DNA of 64,000 bases from Brachionus koreanus (GCA_016987375.1 PJRA01000555.1:1499314-1563313); one strand, 5' to 3'. Counted from the first letter of the stretch, positions 31,415 to 49,203 are shown. Notes: generated by a model not told the origin, from the letters alone. Translations and numbers: made by a program.

Positions 31415-33196
31415 TTACATAAACGATGCTCTGTTTGATTTTTTTGCTCTTAGAACATATTTTATTTGTTCATCTGTTAATTGATCCGCTTTAACATTTT
31501 TATTTACTAAATTTGAAATGAGTTTTAAATTTTTTTGCATCTTTGTTGGTTCACTTAAATTATTTCTTTTTTCAAATGATCTTAATTGCTTAATGCTAGT
31601 TTTAGCGGCATTAAATCTCGACTTTGTCACATAGCTGGACATTTTTTGAGAATAATTTGACCATAGTATTTCTTTGGACTGCAATTTTTCTTCTACTTCT
31701 TGTCTATCTTTTTTAAATTCTTGACTTTTGGTTATGACTCTCAGCGCTTTGGCACCATTAGGTAATGAATAGCTTATCTGAATTTGAAATGGCAACTTTT
31801 CCAAATTTTTTGCACTTTTTTTTTCCTCATCATTCAATTTTTTAATTCCATATTCAAAATTTATCTCTGTTTCAACATTTACATTACCAATATGCTTAAT
31901 GTGAGAACTTTTTTTTCTTTTATCTACTAAATTGAGCGTTCGTTGATCTCCTATCTCACAAGCTTCAATTTCAGTTTCAGTTTCTAAATTTTCATCTCTT
32001 ATATACAAATACTTGCTAACAATTATCTTAGCACAAACATTAGTTGCCACAAGTCTATTTTGAAGAATAGTCTGAAATTCTTCACTCAATTCACTAGGTT
32101 TGACAACGTTCAATGAGCCATTGGTTTTGTCAGCAACTCTTCCCATCAAGGCCAATTTGCAATCTGTTCCTTTCATAGTTATTACATTAACAACAATGCC
32201 TTTTTTTTTGGCATAATCGGCTACTTCTTCATAGAAACTTTCTGAGTTATTATTTCTTGTAATTGATCCTGTACCAACATTAGCAACTCCATCAGTGCAC
32301 AGAATAATCTGAGAGCCAGGAAATTCATCCAAAAATCCAATCATAAATGTTAAAGCTGGCCCAAGTGCAGTTGCTCCCTCAGTGACTAGAGAATTTATTT
32401 TTGGCTCCAAAAATCCCAATGATTCTCCAATTGGTTTCAAATTTTTATTTTGTTTTTGACCTAATTCAAGCAATTTTTGTCTATTGTCCAAAACATTTTC
32501 TGGTTGCTTTTTACTAACCGACAGAACTGACTTTATTTGTGCTACCAAATTTGAAGAAGATCTAGGTTTGTCGCTAGAATTTTGAATGATTAAATTTTTT
32601 TGTGGACTTGAGTTATCACCAAAGTATTTAACTTCACTAGAAAAAGTAACCAAACCGACTCGCTTGTCAGGTTGTGAAGATTTTAATTTTTTAAGATTAT
32701 CTATGCAAGCATTTTTGACTGCATCCAAGCGACTTATTCCACTAGAATCCAAGATTTCAGTATCCATACTTGCTGATATGTCTATACAATAAAGCAAATA
32801 GTTTTGGTTGTTGGCAACATTTTTAAATGAGTTTTTGCTATGTTCTAAGCTTGATTCAATTAAAAAATTGGTGTCCATTTCATCTGGTATTTGATCCAAG
32901 TCCGTAATGCACAGCTTGTTGGCTTTTTGGCAGAATTCACAGTTCCAAATTTTTTGCGAATAATTAACATGCTCTTTACTCAATTGGCTCATTATTGCCT
33001 CACAGTTCTGGCACTTAATCGGTTCACCAGCGAACATTTCGTTAGTTGTTATCAATTTATCAAAACTGATGGAAACAATGTTTGTGTCAGCTTTTCTAAT
33101 CTTGACTTTGTTATTTTCATCAGACTCGGTTTCTAATTCTTCGCAGCTAGATCCGTCATAGCCGTAATCATAGCCATATTTTGAACAAAATTCCAT
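31415..33196 (-). CDS. Sec23/24-type zinc finger plus von Willebrand A domain protein
   Basis: An intronless 593-residue protein. At about residues 62-95 is a four-cysteine zinc ribbon (KCQNCEAI ... WNCEFCQK), as in Sec23/Sec24-like proteins. From about residue 130 a vWA domain begins with an intact MIDAS: CIDISASMD (DxSxS), a Thr in TEGATALGPAL and Asp in ILCTDGVANVG. The C-terminal 200 residues are Lys/Glu-rich with a predicted beta-sandwich and helical tail. The zinc-ribbon/vWA pairing recalls metazoan and amoebozoan proteins labelled circularly permuted Ras protein 1-like, but no Ras domain is seen here. Function is unknown; metal-dependent protein binding is likely. Confidence 0.8.
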   Translation of the reverse strand: MEFCSKYGYDYGYDGSSCEELETESDENNKVKIRKADTNIVSISFDKLITTNEMFAGEPIKCQNCEAIMSQLSKEHVNYSQKIWNCEFCQKANKLCITDLDQIPDEMDTNFLIESSLEHSKNSFKNVANNQNYLLYCIDISASMDTEILDSSGISRLDAVKNACIDNLKKLKSSQPDKRVGLVTFSSEVKYFGDNSSPQKNLIIQNSSDKPRSSSNLVAQIKSVLSVSKKQPENVLDNRQKLLELGQKQNKNLKPIGESLGFLEPKINSLVTEGATALGPALTFMIGFLDEFPGSQIILCTDGVANVGTGSITRNNNSESFYEEVADYAKKKGIVVNVITMKGTDCKLALMGRVADKTNGSLNVVKPSELSEEFQTILQNRLVATNVCAKIIVSKYLYIRDENLETETEIEACEIGDQRTLNLVDKRKKSSHIKHIGNVNVETEINFEYGIKKLNDEEKKSAKNLEKLPFQIQISYSLPNGAKALRVITKSQEFKKDRQEVEEKLQSKEILWSNYSQKMSSYVTKSRFNAAKTSIKQLRSFEKRNNLSEPTKMQKNLKLISNLVNKNVKADQLTDEQIKYVLRAKKSNRASFM

Positions 33197-34853
33197 TTTT
33201 GTCTCCTAATAAAATCTGAATTTTGATTGAATTTTTCTTATGTAATATAACTGATTTGTTATGATATTAAGAAAATATAACAAAATGAATATTTTGTCAA
33301 TTGTTTGCGAGTAGATTTTCTATCATTAAGAAAAAAATTCAGATAATTATGATTTTTGTAATGTCACTTTGAGTCATTGTTGGAAAAAGTTGTTTTTTTT
33401 TTTTTAAATTTATTTTTTTTTTATTTAAAGATATAGAAAACAAAGTGAGATATTATTAGTAACTATAGAGAATAGATATGTGATATATGATAAATGAATA
33501 GATTAAAACAATCTTGGAATATAAAAATTTTATTCAAAAATAGTTTCTATTGTTTGTTTCAAAAAAATATTATGAAAATTTTTCATAATAAAATTTTCTA
33601 AATCAAGCGTAAATAAGTGAATGTAATTTTAATTAGCCTAGCCTAGAACACTTTGTTGATTTTTTTTTATTTCACGCAAATTTTAACTAAAATCATGTAT
33701 TTTTTAGCTAAAAACTTTTATGGGAGTGATAGCAATTTATTTTTAGGAAAAGTATCTTGACAAAATTTTATCTAAATATTTGAAACAATTTTTATTAGGA
33801 TTGTCTTTTAGTTCATTTAAGAACAAGATTTTTGAAAAGTCTAGCTCATGCCTAAATCGACTGAACATTATATTTATTTTTTTTAAGTTTAAAGATAGTA
33901 TGTAGATTATTCGACATCAAAAAAGTAATTAAGCTTAAATTGATTAACTTTATCTAATTTAAAAAGGAAATTAGGTCTGTGAACTTTTTAAGTTTTAGAC
34001 AAAATTGAAACTGAAATTTGAAGCAGTATAAACTTTCAGATTTATTAACTCAAATATTGATTACAAGTAATTGTAATCCTTTTTTATCTAAATTAAATTT
34101 ATGCATAAAACAGATCTAAGGTAATTAGAATCGTCAATGAAATGTCTAAATCACTAAGAATAAATAACTAGGTGTACCGAAGGGATCAGTTTGGTTAGGT
34201 CAACTTCTTTTTTTTTTGTTAATAATTTTATATTTTTATTTGAATTGGCTAATTGGCTAATTGAAAATATTTTTAACAATTTTTAATCAAATATAAATTT
34301 TTTTAGCAGATATAAAAACATGGATCTTGTCACAATTTATTTTTTCAAAAAAATTATGAAAAAATAAATTTTTTCATTTTTGCAAATTAATGATACATTT
34401 AGTTATTTAAATTAAAACTCACTATCTAAATTAGACATTAATTTATTATATTTTTAATTATCTTCAAAAGAAAAATATGATAAAAACTTTTAAGTTTCGT
34501 TTATTTTGTAAAACTAGCACAATTAAATCTTGTTCAAAAGAATATATATAAAAAATATAATTAGGATCAAAATCGATTTTACAAAAAAAAATAGGATAAT
34601 TAATTATAGTTTTTTGTTTTATTATAAATATTAACAAAATAGTAATAATAGAGATAAAATTTAGAAAAAATAAACAACTTTAATGAATTGTCTGGATGGC
34701 TCTGAAACATCTTAGGGTTCATTTATATCTTGAACATTTTATATCCAACAAAATCATGTTGACGTTTTTATTTAGAAGCTAGATGCAAGTTAAACATTGT
34801 AAATATTAATTTGTTAATAAGTTGACTTAAATGAACTTAAATATCATGGTATC
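33197..34853. other. Intergenic, AT-rich
   Basis: The promoter side of the vWA gene and 3' side of the Ras gene. No recognised feature. Confidence 0.5.
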
Positions 34854-35658
34854 CTATAGAAGAGTGCAACCTTTAAATTTTCGCTTTTTGTCTTTATTAT
34901 AAACGTTGATTGGCGGTCGTTCTTTAAACTGATAGTTTCTGATTAGTCTAACTAGGTCATAGAATGCTTCTTCAACATTTTGACGAGTTTTTGCACTTGT
35001 TTCCAAATAAGGAATTTTTAATTGAGCCTTTAACTCTTCAACCATGTCATTTGAAACCTAGACAAAATTTAAACATTGATGTTGACAAAAAATTGCATAA
35101 AAAAAAGGGGAATAATTACAGCTCTTTGTCGCAGCAAATCACATTTATTTCCTATCAATATCATGGGAAATTCATCGCCATCTTTTATTCTTAAAATTTG
35201 CTTATGCAATCGATACACTTCTGCTATCCTAGATAAATTAATAACAAAAATAAATGAAAAAAAATTTGATAAAATTTTTATATTTAATTACGATGTTTTA
35301 TCAATTAAAGAGAAGACAAGAAGAAAACCTTGTCCACATCTCATGTACTGGTCTCTCATTGCACTGAATTCATCTTGACCAGCAGTGTCAATTACTTTAA
35401 AATTAAATAGAAAAATGGATATTTATTATTTTGATGTAAAGAAAGCTCACTGTCCAATTTGGCTACTTGTGAGTCAATTACACATTGCTTTGTGTACGAG
35501 TCTTCAATGGTCGGATCGTAGTCTGTAACAAAATAGGACTGTATAAACTGAATTGTAAGAGCGCTTTTTCCAACTCCACCACCGCCAACAACAATTATTT
35601 TATAAGTCGATGTAGTTAGCGGGTCTTCCCGCTTCATTTGCTTTCTTTTTGTTGACAT
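34854..35658 (-). CDS. R-Ras/Ras64B-type small GTPase
   Basis: Four exons (minus): 35658-35451, 35394-35292, 35228-35120 and 35057-34854, giving 207 residues. G boxes are all intact: P-loop [13 protein letters not shown], effector loop [28 protein letters not shown] (catalytic Gln present), NKCD and ETSAK. The four-glycine P-loop, the [18 protein letters not shown] block and the N-terminal extension are those of R-Ras and Drosophila Ras64B, not of H/K/N-Ras. A polybasic region (KDKKRKFK) precedes a CTLL box; the final Leu predicts geranylgeranylation. It acts as a GTP switch at membranes, typically in adhesion and growth. R-Ras versus M-Ras orthology needs a tree. Confidence 0.95.
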
Positions 35659-40166
<4,508 letters not shown>

Positions 40167-40600
40167 GTTTATGTAAAAATGTATTAAATGTATATTTTTT
40201 TTTTAAATTAATAAATTACATCAAAAAGAGAATTTTTCTTAAATTATATTTACCTGAAATAGTTTATTTAATTTTTATTCTTTTTAGAAAAAAAAAAAGA
40301 CTAAAAATGTCTGCTATTGAAACCGTACATTCAAAAATGGTGCTATTTAAAATTTATTTTCTTTAATTACCACTTGAAAATTAGTTTTATAATCACTTTT
40401 AGAATAAACAAATTTTACCTTTTTTTTCCAATTAAATTCGATAATTTGAAACCATTTTAGGAATGAAAAAAAATTAGCTTTTAACAGAAATATCTAACAA
40501 ATTCTTTTGATTTTAGTTATAACAATAAGAACAAAAAATAAAAGGATTTAATAATAAATAAATTAAATTATTTAGGCCTAATAAAATTTCAAATTTCAAA
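40167..40600. other. Short intergenic, AT-rich
   Basis: Smad 3' UTR and upstream sequence of the next gene. Nothing else seen. Confidence 0.5.
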
Positions 40601-42163
40601 ATGTCAAGACGAAATTTAGTTAGTCCAGTGGCTAATGCTGCATTGCCTGTAAATAGTAAACAAATTCATGATATTATCACGAATTCAGAAGAGACTGACA
40701 TGCTTTTTTATGAGTATGAAATAGTTGATAGAGATAAAGAGGAAAAATGGGCTCGCAAACAAGCCAGACGCTATGGATTGTGCTTATGTTCCCGTTGGTT
40801 ATTTATGTTCATTGGAAACGCTATTCTTATCGCTTTAACATGTTCAACTTGTGCCATTTTGATCTTTGTAAACACACCAAATGATTTAACTGTCAAGCCA
40901 TTAACTTATGGCCAAAGTTGTGTTACTGGCTCTAGTAATTGTGACTGGTTAAGATTTTTAGTTTGTTCGAGTCAAGTGTGTTCATGTTTCAGTAATCGCA
41001 TTTGGAACGGTACAGATTGTGTCTGTACCACTGATCAATATTGGGATGGTCTTGCCTGGTAAATAATCAATTTTAGAATTTTTTTTTCAAAAAAAAATAC
41101 AAATAATTTTAATACAAATAAGTATTCAAAAGCCGGGTTATCAACAGCCTTGTTCTCCAAGTATTCCTTGCTATTCCAAATTTGCTTGCGATTCATTAAC
41201 TAGTACTTGCTTATGTCCATCTGAATCGGCGGCTCATTATTCACGATATTACACTGGTTTAGTTACAGATTATTATTCAGGTAATTTGTACCAATAAGAT
41301 TAAAGTAATTGATTTAATTGACAAGCAAAGGTACTTGTGAGCCAAAAGGAGCATTTGGTAGCGCTTGCAATGTTCATGGTGTTTTGTCTTGTCAAGAATA
41401 TAACGGATTAACATGCAGTTTAGGACCAGGAGGTAAATCAATTCATTTTTTCTAGAATAGAATGAAAATAATTATCGAGCTTCTATAAATGGACAATCTA
41501 AATTCTAATAAAATAATTTTATAGAAATTTAGATAGGTTAATAGATTAATAGGCATATTTTTTTTTTTTATTTTTAAATAGCGATTTTTACTTGCAATTG
41601 TTATGGTGGATATTATTGGAGAGATGATCTAGGACAGTGTGTAGAACAAGGTAAAAGACCAGATGATAGCTGTATAGGAAATGGTATCAATAAATTGGGA
41701 TGTGCTTTAAATGCTTCCCTTGAATGTGATCCGTCAAATGATAAATGCAAATGTAAAATTTATATTCTATAATTTATTTTTAAAAATATTTAAATATTCA
41801 TAATTTTTTAAGGTCCTGTCAACTACTATTGGAATAATAACACCAATACTTGTATCATACACGGAGGTTATCAAACATTATGCTATGATGACACATGGTG
41901 CAATTCAGGTTTAGGTTTAATTTGTTATTTAGATGGGTCAGTGACAGCTTGTAATTGCCCTATTACTTCAACAAACGCGAGATGTGATTGTCCATTTACT
42001 CATTATTGGGACGGGTATTAAAAATTTATTTAAATTTGTCTAAAATTGATGTGAATATTTTTTTAGACAAATTTGTACTACACGAGTTGAACTGAGCACA
42101 CCATGTCCTGGTTCTTATGCTTGTTCAGTTGGTTTATGTCTATACGGATATTGTTTGAATTAA
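40601..42163 (+). CDS. Cysteine-rich type II membrane protein with repeated modules
   Basis: Six exons: 40601-41058, 41123-41280, 41331-41432, 41582-41752, 41813-42014 and 42067-42163, giving 395 residues. A charged N-terminus of about 65 residues (EEKWARKQARRYG) precedes one membrane segment (WLFMFIGNAILIALTCSTC), so the Cys-rich remainder should be extracellular. The ectodomain consists of about five modules, each ending C-x-C then a Tyr-Trp turn (DQYWDGLAC, YYWRDDLGQC, YYWNNNTNTC, HYWDGQIC). Intron phases of 1 or 2 lie within or between modules. Spacing is EB/EGF-like but fits no family I can name; receptor or adhesion roles are only guesses. Confidence 0.8.
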
Positions 42164-45100
42164 AAAATTAGAAAGCAAATTTCAAACCTTTTTTAAAATA
42201 TTTTTCGAAAATAAAAATAAAGATCTAGACTTTTAATTATTTTTAATGTTTTTGTTTTATTCGATCTATTAAAACCGATAATAAATGTATATTTATTTGA
42301 CATAATCTCAATTTATTTTTTTATTGAAGTTCTTTAAAAAATCGATTTAAAAATGTAAAATTGTTCTTTTGAATATATATTACAATAAAAATGATCATTT
42401 GATAGTTATGATATTTTAATTTTGAGATGCGATTTTATAGAAAAACGAGGGAATTTACTGATTATTTAAAATTTTCCTTAAAAATTTAGTTTTATTCTAA
42501 AATTAAGACAATTCTTTGGCATGTAATAATTGTCGATGTGGCTTTATTTAAATTAAAATATGTTCTAGAGCTTTTAGTGATTTCAGTATTGCTTGAAGAC
42601 TAGTTGTTTTATTTGTAGGAGAATTAAAGTTATTTAGTAAAGGATTGGTTGCAAACCGAAACATTTGAACTAGATATTTCCTAACAAATATTTTTAAGAC
42701 ATAAGTAGAATGAGTTTTTTTTTGTTTCAATGCATATACATAAAATAATAAATGGCAAACACACGCTTAATAATCATATGATCGCCCCACTCCAAATAAA
42801 ATATAACTCACATTCTATTTAGAAGCTTATATTGGTAAAATTCTATATTTTTATTGTTTTATTTTTACCTTTATTATTGTGTATGCTTCTTTCTTTCTCT
42901 CTCTCTCTCTCTCTCTCTTCATAGCTATGAACTCTTTTCTCACAAAATTAAAATTTAATTCCTTAATTTTTTCTCGAATCATTAAAAATTTCGATTATTT
43001 TAGTTGATTATAATAATTTATGTCTAAATTAATAATTTCACGACGCCATATTGAATTTTTTTGTTAATGAAAAAATAGTTAGCTTACAAAAGAGAAAAAA
43101 AATGGAAAAATAATTTTTTCTCTTTTTCGTCGATTTTTTTTAAGTTTTTTTCGCTTTAACGCATTATTTTTGCATCTTCAGGGTCCATTGGTAAGTAATT
43201 TGACATAAGAATACTGTTTCCTTCTTATTTTGTCCATTTTATTTCCATTTTACGATTTTTGCTCTTAAAAAATAACCATTTTTATTAACATTTAGTTTAT
43301 CGTTAAAGCTTTTAAGTTTATTCGTATTCTTACTTTTTTAAATTAAAGTGATGTCTCTTTACAATAAAGTCTCATCTCTCTAAACCATAAGCTTTTCGAT
43401 ATATTTTGTATCTAGCGTGTTAAAAAGTATTGAATTAAAAAAAGACAACAAGTTGCAATATTTGTTTCAAAATTAAAAAAAAAAGTACATAGTCTTATAC
43501 GACCCCCCACTCAACAGACTAAAATTCTTCAAAATTTCAAAATTATGTTCGTTTTAAGATATCTTCGCTATTAAATTTAGTACAACAACTTACATCATTT
43601 TCAATTGATACGCTTAATCATGTGATGATTGTCAAAATTAGGTTTTCAATTTAATTCAAAATAGTTTTATGTAGTCGATAGTCATTTGACTTTAGCAAAT
43701 AGGTTAAGATAAATTTTATTAAGATAAGTATAATAAAGCAAAAAATTTATTTTGTATCAAAAATAGTCTAGTTTAAAATTTATCAAAAGTTTTAAGAACC
43801 AATTGGTAATTAATGTCAATTATGTATTAAATGGTAGGTGAATTAAGCCATATCATATCTATTTTGGTTATAAAGTATTTTAAAATTCACTCATTTATCT
43901 GGAAAAAAAGTTTTGTAAAAACACTAATTGGTTCATACGAAATTAAGTTATTTAGTAAATTAGTTCTTATTGAAAATTATGTAACTAAGTTTTGATATTT
44001 TGATTATTTTGATGTTAATCTTAAAAAATAATAACTTCAAGGTAGCTTAAGTCAATAAAAAATACTTTGATAGGTTTTTTTAAAAATTTAAAACAATTAT
44101 TTTAAAAGATTTCATCAAAAATACAATCATGAAATTTTTGTTATTGTAAAATCACGTGATTAAATTATAGATATGGTCTATTTAATTAATAAAATATTAT
44201 GCAAGTTTTTTAACTTTACCTAGACAAAATGTTTTCTCAAATGATTATAAAATCACAAGTTTATACAAAGTGATTACATCAGCTTGTATTGTGTAATCAA
44301 ACAAGAAAAAAGTGTATTAAAAAGTGTTAGATTAATTTTTTTAATATTCGGTCTCTAAAAAATAGTCATATTTGATTATATGGGACGATTTGATTGTTTT
44401 CAAATTTCAAAAATATCTAAAATTCAAGTATTTTTTTCATATATATAAATATATATATATTTTAATTTTTACTCAAAGCTGATTTTAAAATTAAACTAAA
44501 TTTTAATTTTTTAAATGGTTTTATAATTTTGTCATTTATTTAAGCGACATATATCAAAAAAATTTCTAATCAAGCATTTTTATGGTATTTAAAAATTTCA
44601 TTTTAATTGAGGTTAGAAAAAATTTACATCTCAAGACCCTCAGCCGAAAATCATAATCAAAGGCTTGTTGAGATAAGCATTTAAGATAAGCTTAAAAGAA
44701 GTTCACTTTGAAATGAAATGCACTTAAAGTAGTTTTTTTTGGATAGGTATGACTAGTCGAGTGACTTAAACAAAGGTCCTTGATCATTTTCACAAGATTA
44801 GAATTAAAAATATTTAATTTAGTCGGGATTAAATTGAAATAAGTATAGGCGCTAATTTAGAGCATAAAATGAAATCCTAAATATAAAAGTATTCATACAA
44901 TGTGTGCATGTACATTGAACAGTCACGGAGTTGATCTCGCATTTAAGCATCTGCAGTTTAAGCGCTTTTAAATTAGTAAGAAATACATAAGCTATTTTAG
45001 TTATTGTAATATTTTTCAAGCATCACAAAAAAAACCAAGTGACTGAGCCCACCATTGAACAAAATTTAGCTGTGTGTGAGTGTGCAATTGAGAGAGACCG

Positions 45101-45728
45101 AGAGACTAAAAAAAAAGAGAGAGAGAAAGAGGAGAAAATTTATTTGAAGTTTTTTTTTTTTTAATAAATTTTATTTTTATTTCAAAATCTCTGTTTTGTA
45201 TTAGAAACAAAAGGGGATTTTCAAAAATTTAAAATGTACATAAAAAATTACTAAATCTCGAGACTAAAAATAATTTTTTTTGCATCTTTTTCTAGTTTTG
45301 TTTCTCTTTTTTTGTTGTTGTTGTTGTTGAAATTTTTGTTCTAAATAAACGATATCAAAAATTCCAAATTTAAAATCAACTTCGACGACGAGCTGAAATA
45401 AATTAAACCATAAAGAGAAAATTTTCTTATCAAATGTTCGGTTTAGTCACATGAAGCAATTAAGCAATTTAAAATTTTATTCAACAACCATCAATTTTAC
45501 CATTATAATAATTCGTAATTTGAAACACATTTACATAAAAAAACAAAGCATACAATCGCACACAATACGAACATTAAATCGATTCAATACAAGTCTAATT
45601 TATTTGACGACTAGACTACGGACTCAGAGCGTATCGAGCAAAAGCCGTTTATTGTCGATCGATTCGCCGATCGATCGCAATAGGCAAACAATTTCAATCT
45701 CGTTTACAGCCGAGTCAGCAGCACAAAA
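42164..45728. other. 3.6-kb non-coding region upstream of Enhancer of Polycomb
   Basis: No gene found. It contains a CT microsatellite, an AT run near 44440-44460 and a purine-rich GA tract at about 45080-45130. From about 45300 onward (GTT repeats, then GC-richer sequence with several CGA words) it is probably EPC 5' UTR and promoter. Confidence 0.45.
42896..42919. repeat. (CT)n microsatellite
   Basis: About twelve CT units. Confidence 0.9.
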
Positions 45729-48700
45729 ATGAGCAAGCTTAGCTTCCGTGCTCGTCAAGTCGACTACTCAAAGCCGTTGCCCATTTACTACAATAATGAA
45801 CTACCGGACATTCAAGACTTGGCGGCCATCAATCGGTCTGTGCCGCAAATGCCCACTGGTATGGAAAAAGACGAAGAAGCGGTTAGTCTTAAATTTTTTT
45901 TTTATTTTAGAAATTTTTTCTTTACTCTAAATGTGTTCGCTTCTAAATAGGAACATCATTTGCAACGAGCGCTATCGGCGTTGCAAGTCTATGGCACCAC
46001 TACTTCTAACGAGTATGCCATTCCGACTCCAAACGTCGAAATAGACAATAAAATGTATGAGCGTATTTACAATGTCGAATGCCCAAAGCAAAAACAGTAC
46101 ATTCGCATTCAACGTTAGTCTTTTAATTTTTATTTATTTAATTTTTTTTTGTTTTGTTTTAAATTTTAACATTCAACTCTTGATTTGACATTTCTAACAA
46201 AAAATAAATAGACTAGAAAATATTCTATACATTGATTGATAAGATTCTTATTTTAGATTCTATTTTTATCTTTAAGAAGCTAATTTGATATTAATTTGAC
46301 AAGAATATTAGCTTTTTTTTTTTTTCTAATTTTTGTAAATATTGAATTTGAAAATTTTTTTTTGTCTGACACAATGATAAGATGCTTGTAAGAATTGATA
46401 AGATATTTTTTGTTAACGAAACAAAACGAGAGTTAATGCTTATTTGTTAAATTGTGATTGTTGTGGTCAAATTTTTTTCTATTTTGAAGCGTTTTCTAAC
46501 GATTTCGACTATCCGGATTATGACGCAGATGTCGAAGACGAAGAATGGTTGAACGAATACAAAAAAAAGCTTCCCGATGACCTTACCGACGATTTGTTCC
46601 TATTTTTCGAGAACACAATGGACCGGCTTGAGAAGGCAGTCGGCTTTTCGACTAACGTGAATATTAAATTCTATTTTTTTTTTGTTGCTTTAAAAATTTA
46701 TTTTATTTTTTTCTTTTTGGTTAAAGTTGATGTCTCGCGACGAGGCCAAAATGCTCCTATTGGAAAACGACGATCAAACCGAAGATCTTACCACGACGAA
46801 TGATGCCCTACACCGAAATAAATATAAAACCGAAAGAGACGAATTTATTTTGTGTATATACGAATATTGGAAGTTGAAACGTCTGAAATTTGTATGCTTT
46901 AAACTAGACATGTTTATAATTTGGTTTTAATTTTCGTTTTTTTTTTTTTTTGTTTAGAATCATCCGTTAACACCGACTGTTCTCACTGACAAATGCGGCG
47001 TAGTCACCGCACCGAACAATCCGTATCTCGTATTTCGTCGACGCACCGAAAAAATGCAAACACGCAAAAATCGAAAAACCGAAGAGCAATCATACGAAAA
47101 AATGCTCATACTCAAACGGGACCTGATCCGGGCACAACAATTGCTCAAGCTGGTAAAGCAGCGTGAAGTGGTCAAAAAAGATTTCATTAAGCTTACACTG
47201 GAAACGTTCGAAAAACGGCTAAAATCAAACGACTACGACGGCACTCTAACCGATTCGATTAAGTCAAGCATCTTGAAGACCAAGGGCCCGGCCGTCCAGG
47301 CCATTCTTCTTCAATCCAAAGCAAACACAGACAAAAAAATATCATCTCTAATCAAAAGTCCTAGTGTAAAGCGAGAATTAACCGATACTAAACTAATGCA
47401 AACAGTAGCTAATAAACGACTTAAAAAAGACAAAAAATTAAGTCCTGTTAACATAAACACACTGCAGCCAGTTAGCACGTCAGTGACAACGCCTAGCACA
47501 ACCAAGTCTACATTGGCCAATTTATTTAAAGCAGATAAAAACAAACGTTTTATTCGACGATCAATCGGTGGACCATCAACACCAGCCAAATTAGACAGTG
47601 ACTTGTACGAGTCAAAAACACCGTCGCCTGTCCGCTCCGAGCCGCTAAGCACCGAAGATATTGAATACAACGAAGAACTTCGCCTAAATAACATTGAAAA
47701 TTTGGACTCGGCTCTCAATGAAGCCAAAAGTCTTTTTTCAACTAGTGTCGAAAAGGATGGTTATTGGAGTTTTAAACGCAAAGAAGGATGTAAATATTTA
47801 GCGGTATGTATTTTNNNNNNNNNNNNNNNNNNNNNNNNNNNNNNNNNNNNNNNNNNNNNNNNNNNNNNNNNNNNNNNNNNNNNNNNNNNNNNNNNNNNNN
47901 NNNNNNNNNNNNNNNNNNNNNNNNNNTAAAAAATTTTAAATTCGAATTAATTTTTTTTAAAATAATTTAATAATTTTTTTTCTTATTAATTTAAAAAAAA
48001 ATAGCAAAACGGGTCTATATTCAAAAATGATGCGTTTGATTATTTCAGTAACCTGGAACTTGACGAATCGACGCCAAAGCCCAAGAAAGAGCGCTTGCAT
48101 CAAATTCAACGCAATGTATACGGCTATTTGATGACCAAAAAGCGTCACTTGGGACTGATGCGTCGTCGGTACGGCCGCGGCGGCCGAGTTCTACTGGACA
48201 AAATAAATCCACAATCGCTGCCAATTAATCAAAACGAGACAACCAATTCAAACGAGTCGAATAATAAATTTCATTCAATGGACAATTTGTCTCAATTTAA
48301 AACCTATTACCCGGTTGATAAAAACACTGATTCGATGGCAGTTGTGCCTGCAGTATTGTCCGATGAAGAGACTATGATAAACGATGCTTTAAACCGCGTC
48401 TACTACGACCACAAGACGTTTGCTCAAATGAATATGTCGTCGACCAATTTGACGCACTCGTCAGTCGACTTGTACGATCTCGAGCCGTTGCTTGCCATAA
48501 AAAATTTCGACATGGAAGATTTATTCGAGGCCGACTCGGACACTAAATCCTACACGTCCAGCTCCAATTGCGTCAAAATAGACTTCAGGCCTAATTTCAA
48601 CGAACCAATATCGACAGACGAAGACATCGTTCGAATGGTGGCGCTCAAAACGAGTCTGAAAAATTTCATTCCCGTCAAACAAGAACTCATGAAACCGGAG

Positions 48701-49060
48701 CCGGTCGAACAGGCCACACGACAACCGACAGAGGACAAGCCCATCAAAATTGAGACTAAATTGCTCAATGTGTTTAATGGTTCGGGTTCGACGTTTTCAA
48801 CTCTGATCAATAGGCTGAACGAGCCGTCAATAAGACCCATCATAAATGGCAATAAGTATTCGAGCACGTCGACATCTTCGCTGCCCTCTTCGTCCGCATC
48901 GTCATCGTCCTCATCTTCGCCGCTGTCAAATACGACAACAACTAAACCCAATACGAACACGACTTCAAGCTCAAACACATCCTATTTGTACACGTCAACT
49001 CAAAGCAGCTTGACTCTAAACGGAATAGGCTCCAAAAGCAACAAGTTCGAGATTTTCTGA
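45729..49060 (+). CDS. EPC1: Enhancer of Polycomb, NuA4/TIP60 scaffold
   Basis: Six exons: 45729-45881, 45951-46113, 46490-46656, 46727-46891, 46958-47803 and 48005-49060, giving 849 residues. EPC proteins scaffold the NuA4/TIP60 histone acetyltransferase. The EPcA domain spans the first four to five exons: SKLSFRARQVDYSKPLPIYY, the acidic YPDYDADVEDEEW, then DEFILCIYEYWKLKRLKF and the hallmark AFRRRTEKMQTRKNRK-type block (here VFRRRTEKMQTRKNRKTEEQ). Further conserved pieces are KDGYWSFKRKEGCKY and YGRGGRVLLDK. The C-terminus is Ser/Thr-rich and low complexity. All joins close in frame, but intron 5 contains a 112-base gap that could hide a small exon. Coding GC is higher than in neighbours. 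Confidence 0.94.
47815..47926. other. Assembly gap (112 N) in EPC intron 5
   Basis: Unresolved bases directly after the exon 5 donor (GTATGT). Confidence 1.
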
Positions 49061-49203
49061 GACTCGGTGCAATAATGTTCGTTCGTTCGGGTCAAGGCAC
49101 TTATCATTGGTTGTGTGTAGAATTTCCAAATTTTTTTTTTTTTTGTTTGATTTTTTTTTTCTTTTTCATTTTCACGTGTAATTTTCTATTTTAATATGTA
49201 AAA

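Noticed and set aside
45451..45732. 93-residue frame just before EPC
   Set aside because: Overlaps the EPC 5' UTR and start codon; no domain or conservation signal. An upstream ORF remains possible.
47311..48978. Minus-strand frames opposite EPC exons 5 and 6
   Set aside because: Antisense shadows of Ser/Thr-rich low-complexity coding sequence.
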